A stretch of DNA of 64,000 bases from Flavobacterium psychroterrae (GTDB taxonomy: Bacteria > Bacteroidota > Bacteroidia > Flavobacteriales > Flavobacteriaceae). Where the stretch lies: the NCBI RefSeq assembly GCF_018380615.1, contig NZ_JAGYVZ010000020.1, positions 1 to 64,000 of the forward strand, in the 5' to 3' direction. Positions 24,828 through 33,867 of the stretch are shown here, in pieces (the stretch's first letter is position 1; each line of letters starts with the position of its first letter). The notes below the pieces were generated by a model, which saw only the letters and a list, made by a program, of their open reading frames with translations, had not been told where the DNA came from and made no database searches. The translations under genes and the position numbers were made by a program.

Positions 24828-26185
24828 TATTTCCAGGTTTGTTTGCTATTTTCTCTTTCTAAAATCTCTCTTATTTTTCGTTCTTCCCAGTCTGAGCTGT
24901 AACCATAAACTTTAAAAGCATGCATTACTACTCCAAATCCCCAACCTAAAGCCGAAAACCAAAACCATTGAAATCCTGGCGAAAACCTAAGGTTAATAAA
25001 TATTAAAAACGGAATTATACAACAATATGATATTACATTAGCATAAAATCCTTTTAATTCTTCAACTCTTTTTTTAGCTCTGAAATAGGCTTTATTCTCA
25101 TCGCTATATTCTGCATTTGTTTCCATAACTGATATTTGTTTGGTTAAAATTGGAATTTTAACTGTGAAATTTTGTTCGTTTTGTTCAATAACTACCTTTC
25201 GGTCTGTAATAATTCCATATCTATTCACGATATTTTGCAATCCTACTCCTTGCCTGTCCTGTAAAACTTCTTTTTTCTGAAAATCATTTTGAATCGCTAA
25301 ATAATCTCCATCAACAAAAATTCTTATATGCAATGGTTTTTGTTCACTTACTACATTATGTTTAACCGTATTTTCAAGCAAAAGCTGTAACGATAACGGA
25401 ACCACTTTTGCATCCGTATTTATGCTTGTTGTTGGCAATTCATAAAACAAACTATTCTCGAAACGCATCTTCAACAGATTCATATAGGTTTTGGCAAAAG
25501 CCAATTCATCTTCAACCGAAACCAACTCTTTGTCTTTTTGCTCTAAAACGTAGCGGTAAATTTTAGATAATGAAGTGGTAAATCGTTGTGCATTATCCGG
25601 ATTTTCTTCGATTAAAGAGCTTAAAACATTTAGGCTATTAAAAAGAAAATGCGGATCGATTTGATTTTTTAAACTTTCAAATTTAGCATTTGCGGTTCCT
25701 GCGATAATCTTTTGTTGAGTTATTTCAAATTTTGATGCCTGTTTCCATTTTACCATAAAACTTCTGGCTTGCATAAAAGTCGAAACTCCTAAAGATAAAA
25801 TGATGTAAAAAAGATGCACCCAAATCATTCTCTCGTTAAAAAACTTTTCTAATGGTAGGTTTTGGACTATTACAAAAATGATATAATTGATTCCTAAAAC
25901 AGCTGGAACGGTATACAAAACAGTTACCAAAATCCCGTAATAGACTCTCAAATTTGTTTGTTCCAGCCAATCCCATTTTTTGTCTAAGAGAACATTCAGA
26001 AACCCATTTCCAAAACCGAGCCCAAACGAATACAGACAGCTCAAAAGAAATGTGAGTGCTACATTTTTTACATTTAAGTCGGCTCCTAAAAAAGCTGAAA
26101 ATATAATCGTAAAAACCATAGAAATCTTGAAACAAATTATTGTTCCGCTTTTTAAACTAGAAAATGAGTTTCTATAATCTTTCAT
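24827..26185 (-). CDS. LytS-type sensor histidine kinase fused to a C-terminal 2TM domain
   Basis: A 452-residue membrane kinase. The N-terminus has four hydrophobic segments (about residues 15-35, 42-65, 82-108 and 121-138). The His_kinase domain has the phosphoacceptor His179 in Q-I-D-P-H-F-L-F-N-S-L-N, and an ATPase domain ends around residue 345 with G-V-G-L-Q-N-I. Unusually, residues 360-452 are a 2TM domain, so the catalytic part lies between two membrane regions. It is coupled to the 2TM gene after it and pairs with the LytTR regulator. Confidence 0.93.
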   Translation of the reverse strand: MKDYRNSFSSLKSGTIICFKISMVFTIIFSAFLGADLNVKNVALTFLLSCLYSFGLGFGNGFLNVLLDKKWDWLEQTNLRVYYGILVTVLYTVPAVLGINYIIFVIVQNLPLEKFFNERMIWVHLFYIILSLGVSTFMQARSFMVKWKQASKFEITQQKIIAGTANAKFESLKNQIDPHFLFNSLNVLSSLIEENPDNAQRFTTSLSKIYRYVLEQKDKELVSVEDELAFAKTYMNLLKMRFENSLFYELPTTSINTDAKVVPLSLQLLLENTVKHNVVSEQKPLHIRIFVDGDYLAIQNDFQKKEVLQDRQGVGLQNIVNRYGIITDRKVVIEQNEQNFTVKIPILTKQISVMETNAEYSDENKAYFRAKKRVEELKGFYANVISYCCIIPFLIFINLRFSPGFQWFWFSALGWGFGVVMHAFKVYGYSSDWEERKIREILERENSKQTWK

Positions 26186-26206
26186 TATAATCTCCTTAAA
26201 TTTATT

Positions 26207-26830
26207 TTATTTTTCACAATTTTTTTGAGTTTCTAAAGCTCTGTCTAATCCCCATTTTGGAGAAAAAGAAGTTTCAGGTTTAAAAGTAGCAAAAAGTTCA
26301 ACAGCTTTATCAACCTGCGCACAAAGTGGTTTTGTATCAACTCCTGTCCATTTTGCGCCACCTAATTGATAATCAGCCTCGCCAAAAACAATTCTTGGAT
26401 TATTTGGATCGATCGCTTTTCCTTTTGCGTAAGCTTCCATTACTTTAGCCGAATATTTCATTCCGTTTGTCATAGGATCTGCTACAACATAAGCTGTATA
26501 TATCAACGCCTGAAGCGCATATAATTCAGCATTATTTTGATCTTTTATTAATTCAACATCAAGTGCTTCTTGTGCTTTTGTCAGTAACAAATCAATTTTT
26601 GTTTTATCTTTTTCGTTAAACGAAGATGTAGCGTTGATTAAAGCTACATAGTAATTGGGCAGATAACTCGTTTTTTCTGCAGCAGCAATTCTTTCAAATA
26701 ATGCCGAAGCTTCTGTGTTTTTTCCTTCTTTCCAAAGTCCGAAAGCTTTTCCCATTCCCTGTTCAAATTGTGTTTGTGCAGAACTTATTACTACTACAAG
26801 GAATGCAGCCAAAGTGATGATTTTTTTCAT
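26207..26830 (-). CDS. Secreted TPR-like protein
   Basis: A 207-residue protein with a signal peptide ending S-S-A-Q. The rest is helical with alternating Ala and large residues in TPR-like pairs (for example A-L-Q-A-L-I-Y-T-A-Y near residue 110). It would be periplasmic. The gene lies 21 bp upstream of the kinase gene and 47 bp downstream of the DUF2141 gene, so it belongs to the same operon. No enzymatic motif is seen. Confidence 0.8.
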   Translation of the reverse strand: MKKIITLAAFLVVVISSAQTQFEQGMGKAFGLWKEGKNTEASALFERIAAAEKTSYLPNYYVALINATSSFNEKDKTKIDLLLTKAQEALDVELIKDQNNAELYALQALIYTAYVVADPMTNGMKYSAKVMEAYAKGKAIDPNNPRIVFGEADYQLGGAKWTGVDTKPLCAQVDKAVELFATFKPETSFSPKWGLDRALETQKNCEK

Positions 26831-26877
26831 TTTTTAAGTAATTTAATTGGTTATTTTTTAAGTGGATTAGTTACTAG

Positions 26878-27285
26878 TTATATTGTAATTTCAATTTTTG
26901 AATCTTTGCTAACAACAAATTTAGCATCTTGATAAGCAGGAGGCCCCATAAATCCTTTTGCATTGTTTGAAGCGGCATAATCTTCAGAAGGGATTCCCAT
27001 CATATTTTTATCCAGTTTTCCGTTATTGTTTTCATCGTGATACGTTGAAATTGCATATTCTCCGGCAGGAATACCTTCAAATGTTACGGTAGCTTCGTTA
27101 TTTTTAATTTTTGAAGCAACACTTTTGTAAATCGTTTTAAGAAATGTTCCATCTGAATTGTACAAACCTACTCTAACCATTCCGGTATTGTTTTTTAAGC
27201 CTGAAACCGAAACGGTAAGATTTACATTTTGAGCAGAGATCAAACTGCAGATAAATAAGGTGATTATTGTAATAATTTTTGTCAT
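26878..27285 (-). CDS. DUF2141 domain protein, secreted
   Basis: A 135-residue protein with a signal peptide ending S-A-Q-N and a beta-sandwich DUF2141 domain. The characteristic segment is P-A-G-E-Y-A-I-S-T-Y-H-D-E-N-N-N-G-K-L-D near residues 75-94, which looks like a calcium-binding-type loop, and G-I-P-S-E-D-Y-A-A-S-N follows. Function is unknown. It is the first gene of the operon that carries the kinase. Confidence 0.9.
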   Translation of the reverse strand: MTKIITIITLFICSLISAQNVNLTVSVSGLKNNTGMVRVGLYNSDGTFLKTIYKSVASKIKNNEATVTFEGIPAGEYAISTYHDENNNGKLDKNMMGIPSEDYAASNNAKGFMGPPAYQDAKFVVSKDSKIEITI

Positions 27286-27299
27286 GATTTTCTTTTTTA

Positions 27300-27701
27300 A
27301 GGTTCTGAGGTTCTGAGTTGCTAGGTTCTAAGTTTTTTTGTTGATGATTAAAACTCTGATTGTTATTTTGAGTTTCTAAGTTTTTTTTCTTAGTTTCTTA
27401 TAGTCTTAGCAACTTATTATTTATACTTCAAAAGTATGTTGGTTTTTATTGTTTTAAAACTAAATGATACTGAGTTGTTGAATTTGATGACTGAATTGTT
27501 TCTTTTTGAGGAGCAAAGGTTCAGAGTAACAAAGGTTCAAAGGTTTTCTTTTTAGTTACAAAGGCTCAAAGCGACAAAGGTTCAAAGCTTACAAACAAGT
27601 TATTTAATTCTAAAGCTTTGTTAAGTACTTATATATTTGTTTTTTTTAAACTCAATCCTGGAAAACCTTTGTCGCTTTGAACCTTTGCCTCTTTGAACCT
27701 T
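27300..27701. repeat. Empty 8-bp-word hairpin elements between the TonB receptor and DUF2141 genes
   Basis: This 420-bp gap holds no gene. At 27300-27338 and 27362-27417 there are words such as GTTCTGAG and CTTAGCAAC. At 27509-27590 and 27661-27701, CAAAGGTTCAAAG-type words form inverted arms, including a 22-nt match with one difference. They use the same words as the element around the four-helix gene at 34421. CAAAAGTA (27429-27436) is a possible -7 box for the minus-strand operon. Confidence 0.7.
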
Positions 27702-27705
27702 CCTC

Positions 27706-29868
27706 CTATAAATTCTTCAATTGATTCTCATTTTTATTATCACTAATCGTCCAGAAGAAACCTACGAAGAAAAATCGATCTGCGGTTGGTAAAACGGGTT
27801 GTCTGTTGTAAACTCCGTTTGCGTCTGGTAATTTTGCATAATCGTATCCAAAAACATTTTGAGTTCCTAATACATTCGAAACTGAGAAATACAGGATTTT
27901 TTGAGTAGTTAATAAATACGCCCAATTAAAACTCAGACTATTATATGATTTGGTTTTGCCGTTCATGAATTGCGTTTGGTTTGGATCATTATAAGGACGA
28001 CCAGAACTATAACTGTTTGTGAAACCAATTTGCGATTTCCAATCCGTAATAAAATATTTAGTTACAATTGACAAACTGTGATTTGCGACGAAATTTGGAG
28101 TTGCCATGTTTGGAAAATTCTTGTATTGTCTTTCTGAATCGATATAAGAATATGAAATCCAATATTCTAAGTTTTTATACAAATTGTTGTCTCTCCAAAA
28201 CAAATCCAATCCTTTTGCATATCCTGAACCGTTATTATTGAAAACCGAATTGTACTGAATGTCTCTGGTATTATATTGAACTAAATTACTGTAATCTTTG
28301 TAATAAGCTTCGGCTCTAAAAGTCTGACCCGGTTTTGTAAATTGATAATTTAAGATATAATGACTTGCTTTTTCACTTTCGAATTGATGGTATTTAGAAT
28401 ATTTAATATAATCAACAACGGGAGTTTGAGAAAAATCTCCGTAAGCAAATGAAAATTGACTGTTTTTAGATACTTTATATGCCATCGAAGCTCTTGGCGC
28501 AAAATTAGTTTCGTCTAATAAACTATTATTCGAAAGCCTTACTCCTACTTTCATTGCCAGCTTTTTCGAGAATAAAATATCTCCTTCGGTATAAAAAGCT
28601 GCGATATTAGAGTCGTAACCATTAGATGTTTTTATTGAAATATTATCATCAAAATTTTCATTGAATTTGGTAATAAAATAATCCGCTCCAAAAGACAATT
28701 TAAAATAATTTGAAATGTTTTTTCTCAATTTCAATTTCAACTGCGCTGCATTTTCATTAGAATCAACATCATTAATATCATATTTGACTTTATTTTTGCT
28801 GTAACCATAACTAATTCCTGATGTAAGTTGCCAGCCGGTTCCAAAATCTCCTTTGTAAGACGCATTCAGATAAAAATTATTATTGTTTAAATCAGTTCTT
28901 ACCGGATCAACAAAATTCACATTTTTTTGATTTAAATCGAATTTTTCAGCGTCAAAAGCGGCATAAAATTTAAAAATTCCTCTTTCAAAATGATATCTGT
29001 AAACCGCCTCGCCACCTATTGATTGATATGGATTATTCCAATCTACATTTTGAGGAATTACCGCCTGATAAGGTGCCAAATTAATATAATTAGTATTGAT
29101 ACTGAACGAACTTTTTTTCCATTTTTGCGTATTTCCTATTCCTAAACCTACTGTCATTAAAGCAATATCGGTTTTATTCTGGTCAGGTTCATCTTGCGTA
29201 TTCAAAAGTAAAACACTGGATAAAGCTTCGCCATATTCAGCAGAATATCCCCCGGTTGAAAATGCAATTCCACTAAACAAGAAAGGCGAAAACCTGCTTC
29301 GGGTTGGCAAATTGTTAGTAGATGCGCCATAAGGCTGCGCCACACGAAGTCCGTCAACAAAAGTTTGTGTCTCGCTGGCTTCTCCTCCACGAACAAATAA
29401 ACGCCCGTCTTCGCCCACAGTTTGTGTTCCCGGTAAAGTTTGCAAAGCAGCGATAATATTTCCGGCAGAACCTGCTGTAGTCACAATATCTAAAGGTTTT
29501 AACACCGAAACTCTTGCTTTATCGCCAGATTCTAATGTTCCCGCAGTGATTACAACTGCATCAAGCGCATTGACATTTTCTCTCAATTTTAAGCTTTGGT
29601 CTTTGAAATTTGTAACATCAATTTCTTTCTTGAAAGTTTCAAAAAGTAAAAAACTAATCACTAAAGTCTGGTTTCCTGTTGCAGTAGTTTCAAAAGAAAA
29701 ATCTCCTGTTTCAGAACTTGTTGCTCCATCATAAGTTCCATCAATGTAAATATTAGCGCCTGGAACTGGTTTTCCTTTTTGATCTAATACTTTGCCCGAA
29801 ATTGTATTTTGAGCAAAAATGAAAGCTGTAAAAAGTAAAAAGGCAATTGTAAAAATTTTGGTTTTCAT
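27706..29868 (-). CDS. TonB-dependent outer membrane receptor
   Basis: A 720-residue receptor. The chosen ATG at 29868 starts a signal peptide (M-K-T-K-I-F-T-I-A-F) ending at F-A-Q. A carboxypeptidase-regulatory-like domain (about residues 22-100) with G-K-P-V-P-G-A-N-I-Y is followed by a plug (L-Q-T-L-P-G-T-Q-T-V-G-E-D-G-R-L-F-V-R-G-G) and a 22-strand barrel ending in aromatic residues. An upstream TTG start overlaps the -7 box and is unlikely. It is the first gene on this strand before the LytS/LytTR operon. The substrate is unknown; no SusD partner is adjacent, so a glycan role is less likely. Confidence 0.93.
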   Translation of the reverse strand: MKTKIFTIAFLLFTAFIFAQNTISGKVLDQKGKPVPGANIYIDGTYDGATSSETGDFSFETTATGNQTLVISFLLFETFKKEIDVTNFKDQSLKLRENVNALDAVVITAGTLESGDKARVSVLKPLDIVTTAGSAGNIIAALQTLPGTQTVGEDGRLFVRGGEASETQTFVDGLRVAQPYGASTNNLPTRSRFSPFLFSGIAFSTGGYSAEYGEALSSVLLLNTQDEPDQNKTDIALMTVGLGIGNTQKWKKSSFSINTNYINLAPYQAVIPQNVDWNNPYQSIGGEAVYRYHFERGIFKFYAAFDAEKFDLNQKNVNFVDPVRTDLNNNNFYLNASYKGDFGTGWQLTSGISYGYSKNKVKYDINDVDSNENAAQLKLKLRKNISNYFKLSFGADYFITKFNENFDDNISIKTSNGYDSNIAAFYTEGDILFSKKLAMKVGVRLSNNSLLDETNFAPRASMAYKVSKNSQFSFAYGDFSQTPVVDYIKYSKYHQFESEKASHYILNYQFTKPGQTFRAEAYYKDYSNLVQYNTRDIQYNSVFNNNGSGYAKGLDLFWRDNNLYKNLEYWISYSYIDSERQYKNFPNMATPNFVANHSLSIVTKYFITDWKSQIGFTNSYSSGRPYNDPNQTQFMNGKTKSYNSLSFNWAYLLTTQKILYFSVSNVLGTQNVFGYDYAKLPDANGVYNRQPVLPTADRFFFVGFFWTISDNKNENQLKNL

Positions 29869-29904
29869 ACCTGTTGGTTTAAATATTATTTTGTTTTGGT
29901 GAGA

Positions 29905-29912
29905 CAAATGTA
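29905..29912 (-). promoter_or_regulatory. -7 box of the TonB receptor gene
   Basis: The plus strand reads CAAATGTA, so the minus strand reads TACATTTG (TAnnTTTG). It overlaps the possible upstream TTG start and so supports the ATG at 29868. Confidence 0.55.
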
Positions 29913-30022
29913 TTTTAACAGTTTTAGTTAAAAAATATTAAATAACCCAATTGTAGAATTTCGAGGATGAGTTGTAAATTACTTATTTGTATCTTAGCTT
30001 TCGAGTTTTAAAACCATTCATT

Positions 30023-30481
30023 ATGTCAGAAAGTAAAAGAATTTCGAATCTATACCAATCCATTTATAATGGAAATCCATGGCTGGAAGTCAACTTGACA
30101 AATACATTAGAAAATGTAACCGCAGAACAGGCTTACAGAAAAATTAATCCAAATTTAAACACTATTTGGGAAATTGTCAATCACCTTATTCAATGGAGAA
30201 GAAATATTTTAAGACGCGTTGAAGGAGAAGTAGTTAATCCGCCGGATCATAATTATTTTGTTCCTGTTTTAGATCCTTCAGAAGCTGCCTGGGAACAATC
30301 TCTACAAAATCTGGCAAAATCACAGGAATCATGGAATGTGTTTTTTGAAGATTTTAATGATGCCGATTTAGAGAAAATATACGTGAATAATGAACATACT
30401 TATTATGAACATATTCACGGAATCATTCAGCACGATGTTTACCATTTAGGTCAGATTGTTATTTTGAAGAAAATGCTATAA
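30023..30481 (+). CDS. DinB family protein
   Basis: A 152-residue four-helix protein of the DinB/YfiT metalloenzyme superfamily. The metal ligands are probably His in I-V-N-H-L-I-Q-W-R-R and the pair in Q-H-D-V-Y-H-L-G-Q-I near the C-terminus. Members act as thiol-dependent transferases or are uncharacterised. The ATG at 30023 is preferred over an upstream start because it begins the conserved helix region. It may form a run with the next two genes, which follow within 14 bp. Confidence 0.87.
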   Translation: MSESKRISNLYQSIYNGNPWLEVNLTNTLENVTAEQAYRKINPNLNTIWEIVNHLIQWRRNILRRVEGEVVNPPDHNYFVPVLDPSEAAWEQSLQNLAKSQESWNVFFEDFNDADLEKIYVNNEHTYYEHIHGIIQHDVYHLGQIVILKKML

Positions 30482-30494
30482 ATAATTAATATTC

Positions 30495-31058
30495 ATGACA
30501 GAAAAAGAAAAAATGATTGCCGGAGAATATTATATCGCTACGGATCCTGTTTTAATAAAAGAACGCCGAAAAGCTAAAAACTTATTGCATCGTTTGAATG
30601 TAACGGAATATCGTTTGACTAAAAAAGCAAAAGAAATTTTAGCCGAATTAATTCCAAATACAGGAAAAGGTTTTTATATAGAACCTCCCTTTCATTGTGA
30701 TTACGGCTACAATATTACTTGTGGAGAAAACGTTTATTTTAATGTGAATTGCGTGGTTTTAGATTGTGCGCCTGTAAATATAGGATCAAATGTATTTTTT
30801 GCACCAAATGTTCAAATTTATACCGCAACTCATCCGCTTGACGCCGAATTAAGAAAATCTCTCGAAAATGCATTGCCAATTTCTATTGGAGATGATTGTT
30901 GGATTGGCGGAAACACTGTAATTTGTCCAGGAGTAACCATCGGGAAAGGATGTGTGATTGGCGCAGGATCTGTAGTTACAAAAGACATTCCCGACAATTC
31001 ACTTGCCGTTGGAAATCCGGCAAAAGTAATTCGAAAATTAAATCAGGAACCCCAATAA
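30495..31058 (+). CDS. Maltose O-acetyltransferase family (hexapeptide) acetyltransferase
   Basis: A 187-residue left-handed beta-helix acetyltransferase of the LacA/Maa type. The N-terminal Mac domain has K-M-I-A-G-E-Y-Y near residue 5. Hexapeptide repeats run from about residue 70 to 175 (V-N-I-G-S-N-V, I-S-I-G-D-D-C-W-I-G-G, V-T-I-G-K-G-C-V-I-G-A-G-S-V-V-T), and the catalytic His is in T-A-T-H-P-L. It should acetylate a sugar hydroxyl with acetyl-CoA; the acceptor is unknown. Confidence 0.94.
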   Translation: MTEKEKMIAGEYYIATDPVLIKERRKAKNLLHRLNVTEYRLTKKAKEILAELIPNTGKGFYIEPPFHCDYGYNITCGENVYFNVNCVVLDCAPVNIGSNVFFAPNVQIYTATHPLDAELRKSLENALPISIGDDCWIGGNTVICPGVTIGKGCVIGAGSVVTKDIPDNSLAVGNPAKVIRKLNQEPQ

Positions 31059-31065
31059 ATTCAAA

Positions 31066-31455
31066 ATGCTTACCTTAAATAAAGTTCATCATATCGCCAT
31101 TTTATGTTCTGATTATCAGAAATCTAAAACTTTTTATACCGAGGTTTTGGGATTGACTATTATAAGAGAAATATATCGTGAAGAACGCCAATCGTATAAA
31201 CTTGATTTGGCTTTGAATGGTTCTTATGTTGTTGAATTGTTTTCATTTCCAAATCCGCCCAAACGTCCTTCACGTCCGGAAGCCGTTGGTTTACGTCATT
31301 TGGCTTTTGAAGTAATTAATTTAGAAGAAACAATTGCTTTTTTGAATACAAAAAACATAGAATCTGAAGCTATCAGAATTGATGAAACCACCGAAAAGCG
31401 ATTTACTTTTATCGCCGATCCTGATGAACTGCCAATTGAGTTTTATGAGCGATAA
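31066..31455 (+). CDS. VOC family protein (glyoxalase I-like)
   Basis: A 129-residue single-domain vicinal-oxygen-chelate protein with two beta-alpha-beta-beta-beta units. Likely metal ligands are His in K-V-H-H-I-A-I, Glu in V-V-E-L-F, His in L-R-H-L-A-F-E-V and Glu in P-I-E-F-Y-E. It resembles the SMU1112c/GloA2 group. It follows the acetyltransferase gene by 7 bp. The substrate is uncertain. Confidence 0.9.
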   Translation: MLTLNKVHHIAILCSDYQKSKTFYTEVLGLTIIREIYREERQSYKLDLALNGSYVVELFSFPNPPKRPSRPEAVGLRHLAFEVINLEETIAFLNTKNIESEAIRIDETTEKRFTFIADPDELPIEFYER

Positions 31456-31485
31456 GTTTTTAAGGTTATTATAAAAAATAAAATA

Positions 31486-31551
31486 ATCTCGCAAAGGCGC
31501 AAAGAAAAATTAACTTAAAAAACTTGGCGGCTTTGAGACTTTGCGTGAGAT
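31486..31551. repeat. Palindromic 8-bp-word repeat
   Basis: ATCTCGCAAAGGCGCAAAG (31486-31504) and the complementary-type arm 31531-31551 (ending GCGTGAGAT) form an imperfect hairpin of CGCAAAGG-type words between the VOC and ClC genes. Confidence 0.75.
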
Positions 31552-31639
31552 TCATTCATTATCCGCAAATAACTTTTCTTAAATATTAATTTTAACATAA
31601 TATAAGGAGCGATTTTTATTAAAAAACCAATATGATTTT

Positions 31640-31647
31640 TTAATTTT
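31640..31647 (+). promoter_or_regulatory. -7 box before the ClC gene
   Basis: TAATTTTG matches TAnnTTTG and lies 44 bp before the ATG at 31692. Confidence 0.5.
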
Positions 31648-31691
31648 GTGAAATCGCAAACAAAATCCTGCGATCTACAAATCCACATCTG

Positions 31692-32972
31692 ATGAACAAA
31701 ACGGCGAAAATCAAAAAAAATCATCAATTCATTGTCCTTCAAAAATTAGTTATCGTTTCTGTATTAATTGGCTTTCTTTCTGCCTTTTTAGGAATCTCAC
31801 TAAAAAAAATTACCGAATATTACGAGGAAATCTTCTTTCATGAAGTAACGGTAAATCCTATTTTTTATATCATTTTTCCGGTTTTCGGACTATCTGTAAT
31901 TTATTTTCTTAGACAATATCTTTTTAAGAAAAAAGAAAACAAAGGGATTAAAGAAGTTTTTGAAAGTACAAAATCAAGTACAAAAAACTTACCTTCATAT
32001 AAAATCCCATCTCACTTTATCAACGGATTATTAACTATTGTTTTTGGAGGTTCAACCGGAATCGAAGTTTCGACGGTTGTGGCAACCGCTACAATTGGAT
32101 CTGTTGCCCAACAAAAAGAAAACGTATTTCGTAAATACAAAACCGAATTAATTTGTGCAGGAGTTGCAGCGGGAGTTACGGCTTTATTCAGTAGCCCAAT
32201 TGCAGGAATTTTATTTGCGCTTGAAGTTATCTCCAGAAAAGTAACCCGCGCTTTTATAATTTCTAATATAATTGCGGTTACTGTTGCTTTTGGATTGCTT
32301 TCGATATTAAAAGAGGAACCTTTATTTGCAGTTTCAATTACAACCTGGCATCTAAAAGCGATTCCGTATTTTATTCTTTTAGGAATTTTAGCCGGAATAA
32401 ATTCGGTTTACTTGACGCGTTGTGTATTATTTTTTAAATCTCAATTTGGAAAAATCGACACTCACTATTATAAAATATTAATAGGTTCAGTAGTTTTAAG
32501 CGTTTCGCTATTTATTTTTCCGCAATTATATGGAGAAGGATATCACGCTATAAAGGGAATTTTTGGTAACTCAGCAGAGATTCCGTTAACGCTGACTTTG
32601 GCTTTTACCTTTGTTGGAGTTTTATTGCTCAAACCTATTGTAACTTCAATAACATTAGCATCCGGAGGCGATGGAGGAGTTTTTGCCCCAAATTTATTTA
32701 TTGGTGCATTTTTAGGATTATTACTGGCCTCGGTTTTAAATACATTTTTTCATGTGCATGTAATTCCCGTCAATTTTATGATTATAGGAATGGCTGCTGT
32801 TTTAAGTGCCAGTATTCATGCACCTTTTACAGCAATATTTTTAGTTTGCGGGTTAACAAATGACTATACTTTATTTCTACCCATTTTAGTTGTTTGCTTA
32901 ATTTCAAAGTACACAGCAAAAATGATTTATCCTTATACGGTTTATTCTTATTCACCAAGTTTAATAAAATAA
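31692..32972 (+). CDS. ClC family chloride channel or transporter
   Basis: A 426-residue membrane protein with the ClC fold (about 10-12 helices). The three selectivity-filter loops are visible: G-G-S-T-G-I-E-V-S (about residue 118), G-V-T-A-L-F-S-S-P-I-A-G and G-G-D-G-G-V-F-A-P. The gating glutamate position is kept, but the usual G-x-E-G-P is G-I-E-V-S, so ion selectivity or coupling may differ. No CBS domains follow. The HPP gene is 87 bp downstream. Confidence 0.92.
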   Translation: MNKTAKIKKNHQFIVLQKLVIVSVLIGFLSAFLGISLKKITEYYEEIFFHEVTVNPIFYIIFPVFGLSVIYFLRQYLFKKKENKGIKEVFESTKSSTKNLPSYKIPSHFINGLLTIVFGGSTGIEVSTVVATATIGSVAQQKENVFRKYKTELICAGVAAGVTALFSSPIAGILFALEVISRKVTRAFIISNIIAVTVAFGLLSILKEEPLFAVSITTWHLKAIPYFILLGILAGINSVYLTRCVLFFKSQFGKIDTHYYKILIGSVVLSVSLFIFPQLYGEGYHAIKGIFGNSAEIPLTLTLAFTFVGVLLLKPIVTSITLASGGDGGVFAPNLFIGAFLGLLLASVLNTFFHVHVIPVNFMIIGMAAVLSASIHAPFTAIFLVCGLTNDYTLFLPILVVCLISKYTAKMIYPYTVYSYSPSLIK

Positions 32973-32974
32973 TT

Positions 32975-33028
32975 TTTTTTTGCCAAAGATTCTCACAGAT
33001 TATTAATCATTAAATCTGTGGCAAAAAA
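32975..33028. repeat. Hairpin repeat between ClC and HPP genes
   Basis: TTTTTTTTGCCA and TGGCAAAAAA are outer arms, and CACAGATT and AATCTGTG are inner arms. It may also act as a terminator. A similar AATCTGTGGC motif occurs before trpA at 13183. Confidence 0.75.
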
Positions 33029-33059
33029 CATCAAAGTTTTAAAATAAAATACCACATAA

Positions 33060-33659
33060 ATGCCCACTCAAAAAATAAAAAGAAGCTATCGCAAAACACG
33101 TTATATTCTTTATAAAGAAACTTTAATTGATTTTAAAGAACATTTTTGGTCTTTTATAGGATCATTTGTCGGAATTGGCGTTTTGGCTTACGTTCAATCG
33201 ATTCATTTTTCAGGAAATGATGCTATTTATTTGATTGGTTCTTTTGGAGCTTCTAGTGTTTTGGTTTACGGCATCATTCAAAGCCCGTTTTCACAACCTC
33301 GTAACTTAGTTGGCGGTCACGTAATCTCTGCTTTTATTGGCGTTACTGTTCATAAATTAGCACCGGATATTATCTGGATAGCCGCTCCACTAGCTGTTTC
33401 CCTTGCCATTATTTCAATGCAAATTACAAAAACACTACATCCGCCCGGAGGTGCAACCGCTTTGATTGCAATTATTGGAACTGAAAAAGTAAAAGCTTTG
33501 GGATATATGTATGTAATTTCGCCTGTTTTAGTTGGTACTCTAATATTACTTTTGACCGCATTGATTTTTAATAATATGACTTCAACAAGAAGTTATCCAA
33601 GTCATAGTACATATCACAAACATTATCACAAGATCAGGAAACGATTGGTTGGGAGGTAG
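33060..33659 (+). CDS. HPP family integral membrane protein
   Basis: A 199-residue protein with four to five membrane helices and the family's P-R-N-L-V-G-G-H and L-H-P-P-G-G-A-T-A motifs (the H-P-P of the name, about residue 135). Some HPP proteins transport nitrite in plastids; bacterial roles are poorly known. The basic N- and C-terminal tails would be cytoplasmic. It follows the ClC gene and could be an anion transporter too. Confidence 0.92.
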   Translation: MPTQKIKRSYRKTRYILYKETLIDFKEHFWSFIGSFVGIGVLAYVQSIHFSGNDAIYLIGSFGASSVLVYGIIQSPFSQPRNLVGGHVISAFIGVTVHKLAPDIIWIAAPLAVSLAIISMQITKTLHPPGGATALIAIIGTEKVKALGYMYVISPVLVGTLILLLTALIFNNMTSTRSYPSHSTYHKHYHKIRKRLVGR

Positions 33660-33684
33660 ACAATTCTTTTGAATCCGAATTTAA

Positions 33685-33756
33685 TCCTGAGCGAAGTCGC
33701 AGTCCTGCCTATTGGAATCGGGCTTCTCCCGAAGTCTCGGGACGCTCAGCCTGACA
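33685..33756. repeat. Imperfect palindromic repeat
   Basis: CCTGAGCGAAGTC (from 33686) and GACGCTCAGCCTG (33742-33754) form an imperfect outer stem, and CCCGAAGTCTCGGG (33728-33741) forms an inner hairpin. The CCCGAAG word recurs at 62072. Confidence 0.55.
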
Positions 33757-33836
33757 AATCTATTTTGCATAGTCTGACAAATAAAAATCTTTTCAACAAA
33801 TCGTAATTCACAATTCGTATTTCGTTTTTTATATTT

Positions 33837-33844
33837 TACCTTTG
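33837..33844 (+). promoter_or_regulatory. -7 box
   Basis: TACCTTTG matches TAnnTTTG and is 24 bp upstream of the ATG at 33868. Confidence 0.55.
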
Positions 33845-33867
33845 ACCTTTCAATAAAAACAAAGATT

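Noticed and set aside
27706..29868. SusC-type glycan receptor of a polysaccharide utilisation locus
   Set aside because: The protein is shorter than typical SusC, and no SusD, glycoside hydrolase or other PUL gene is next to it.
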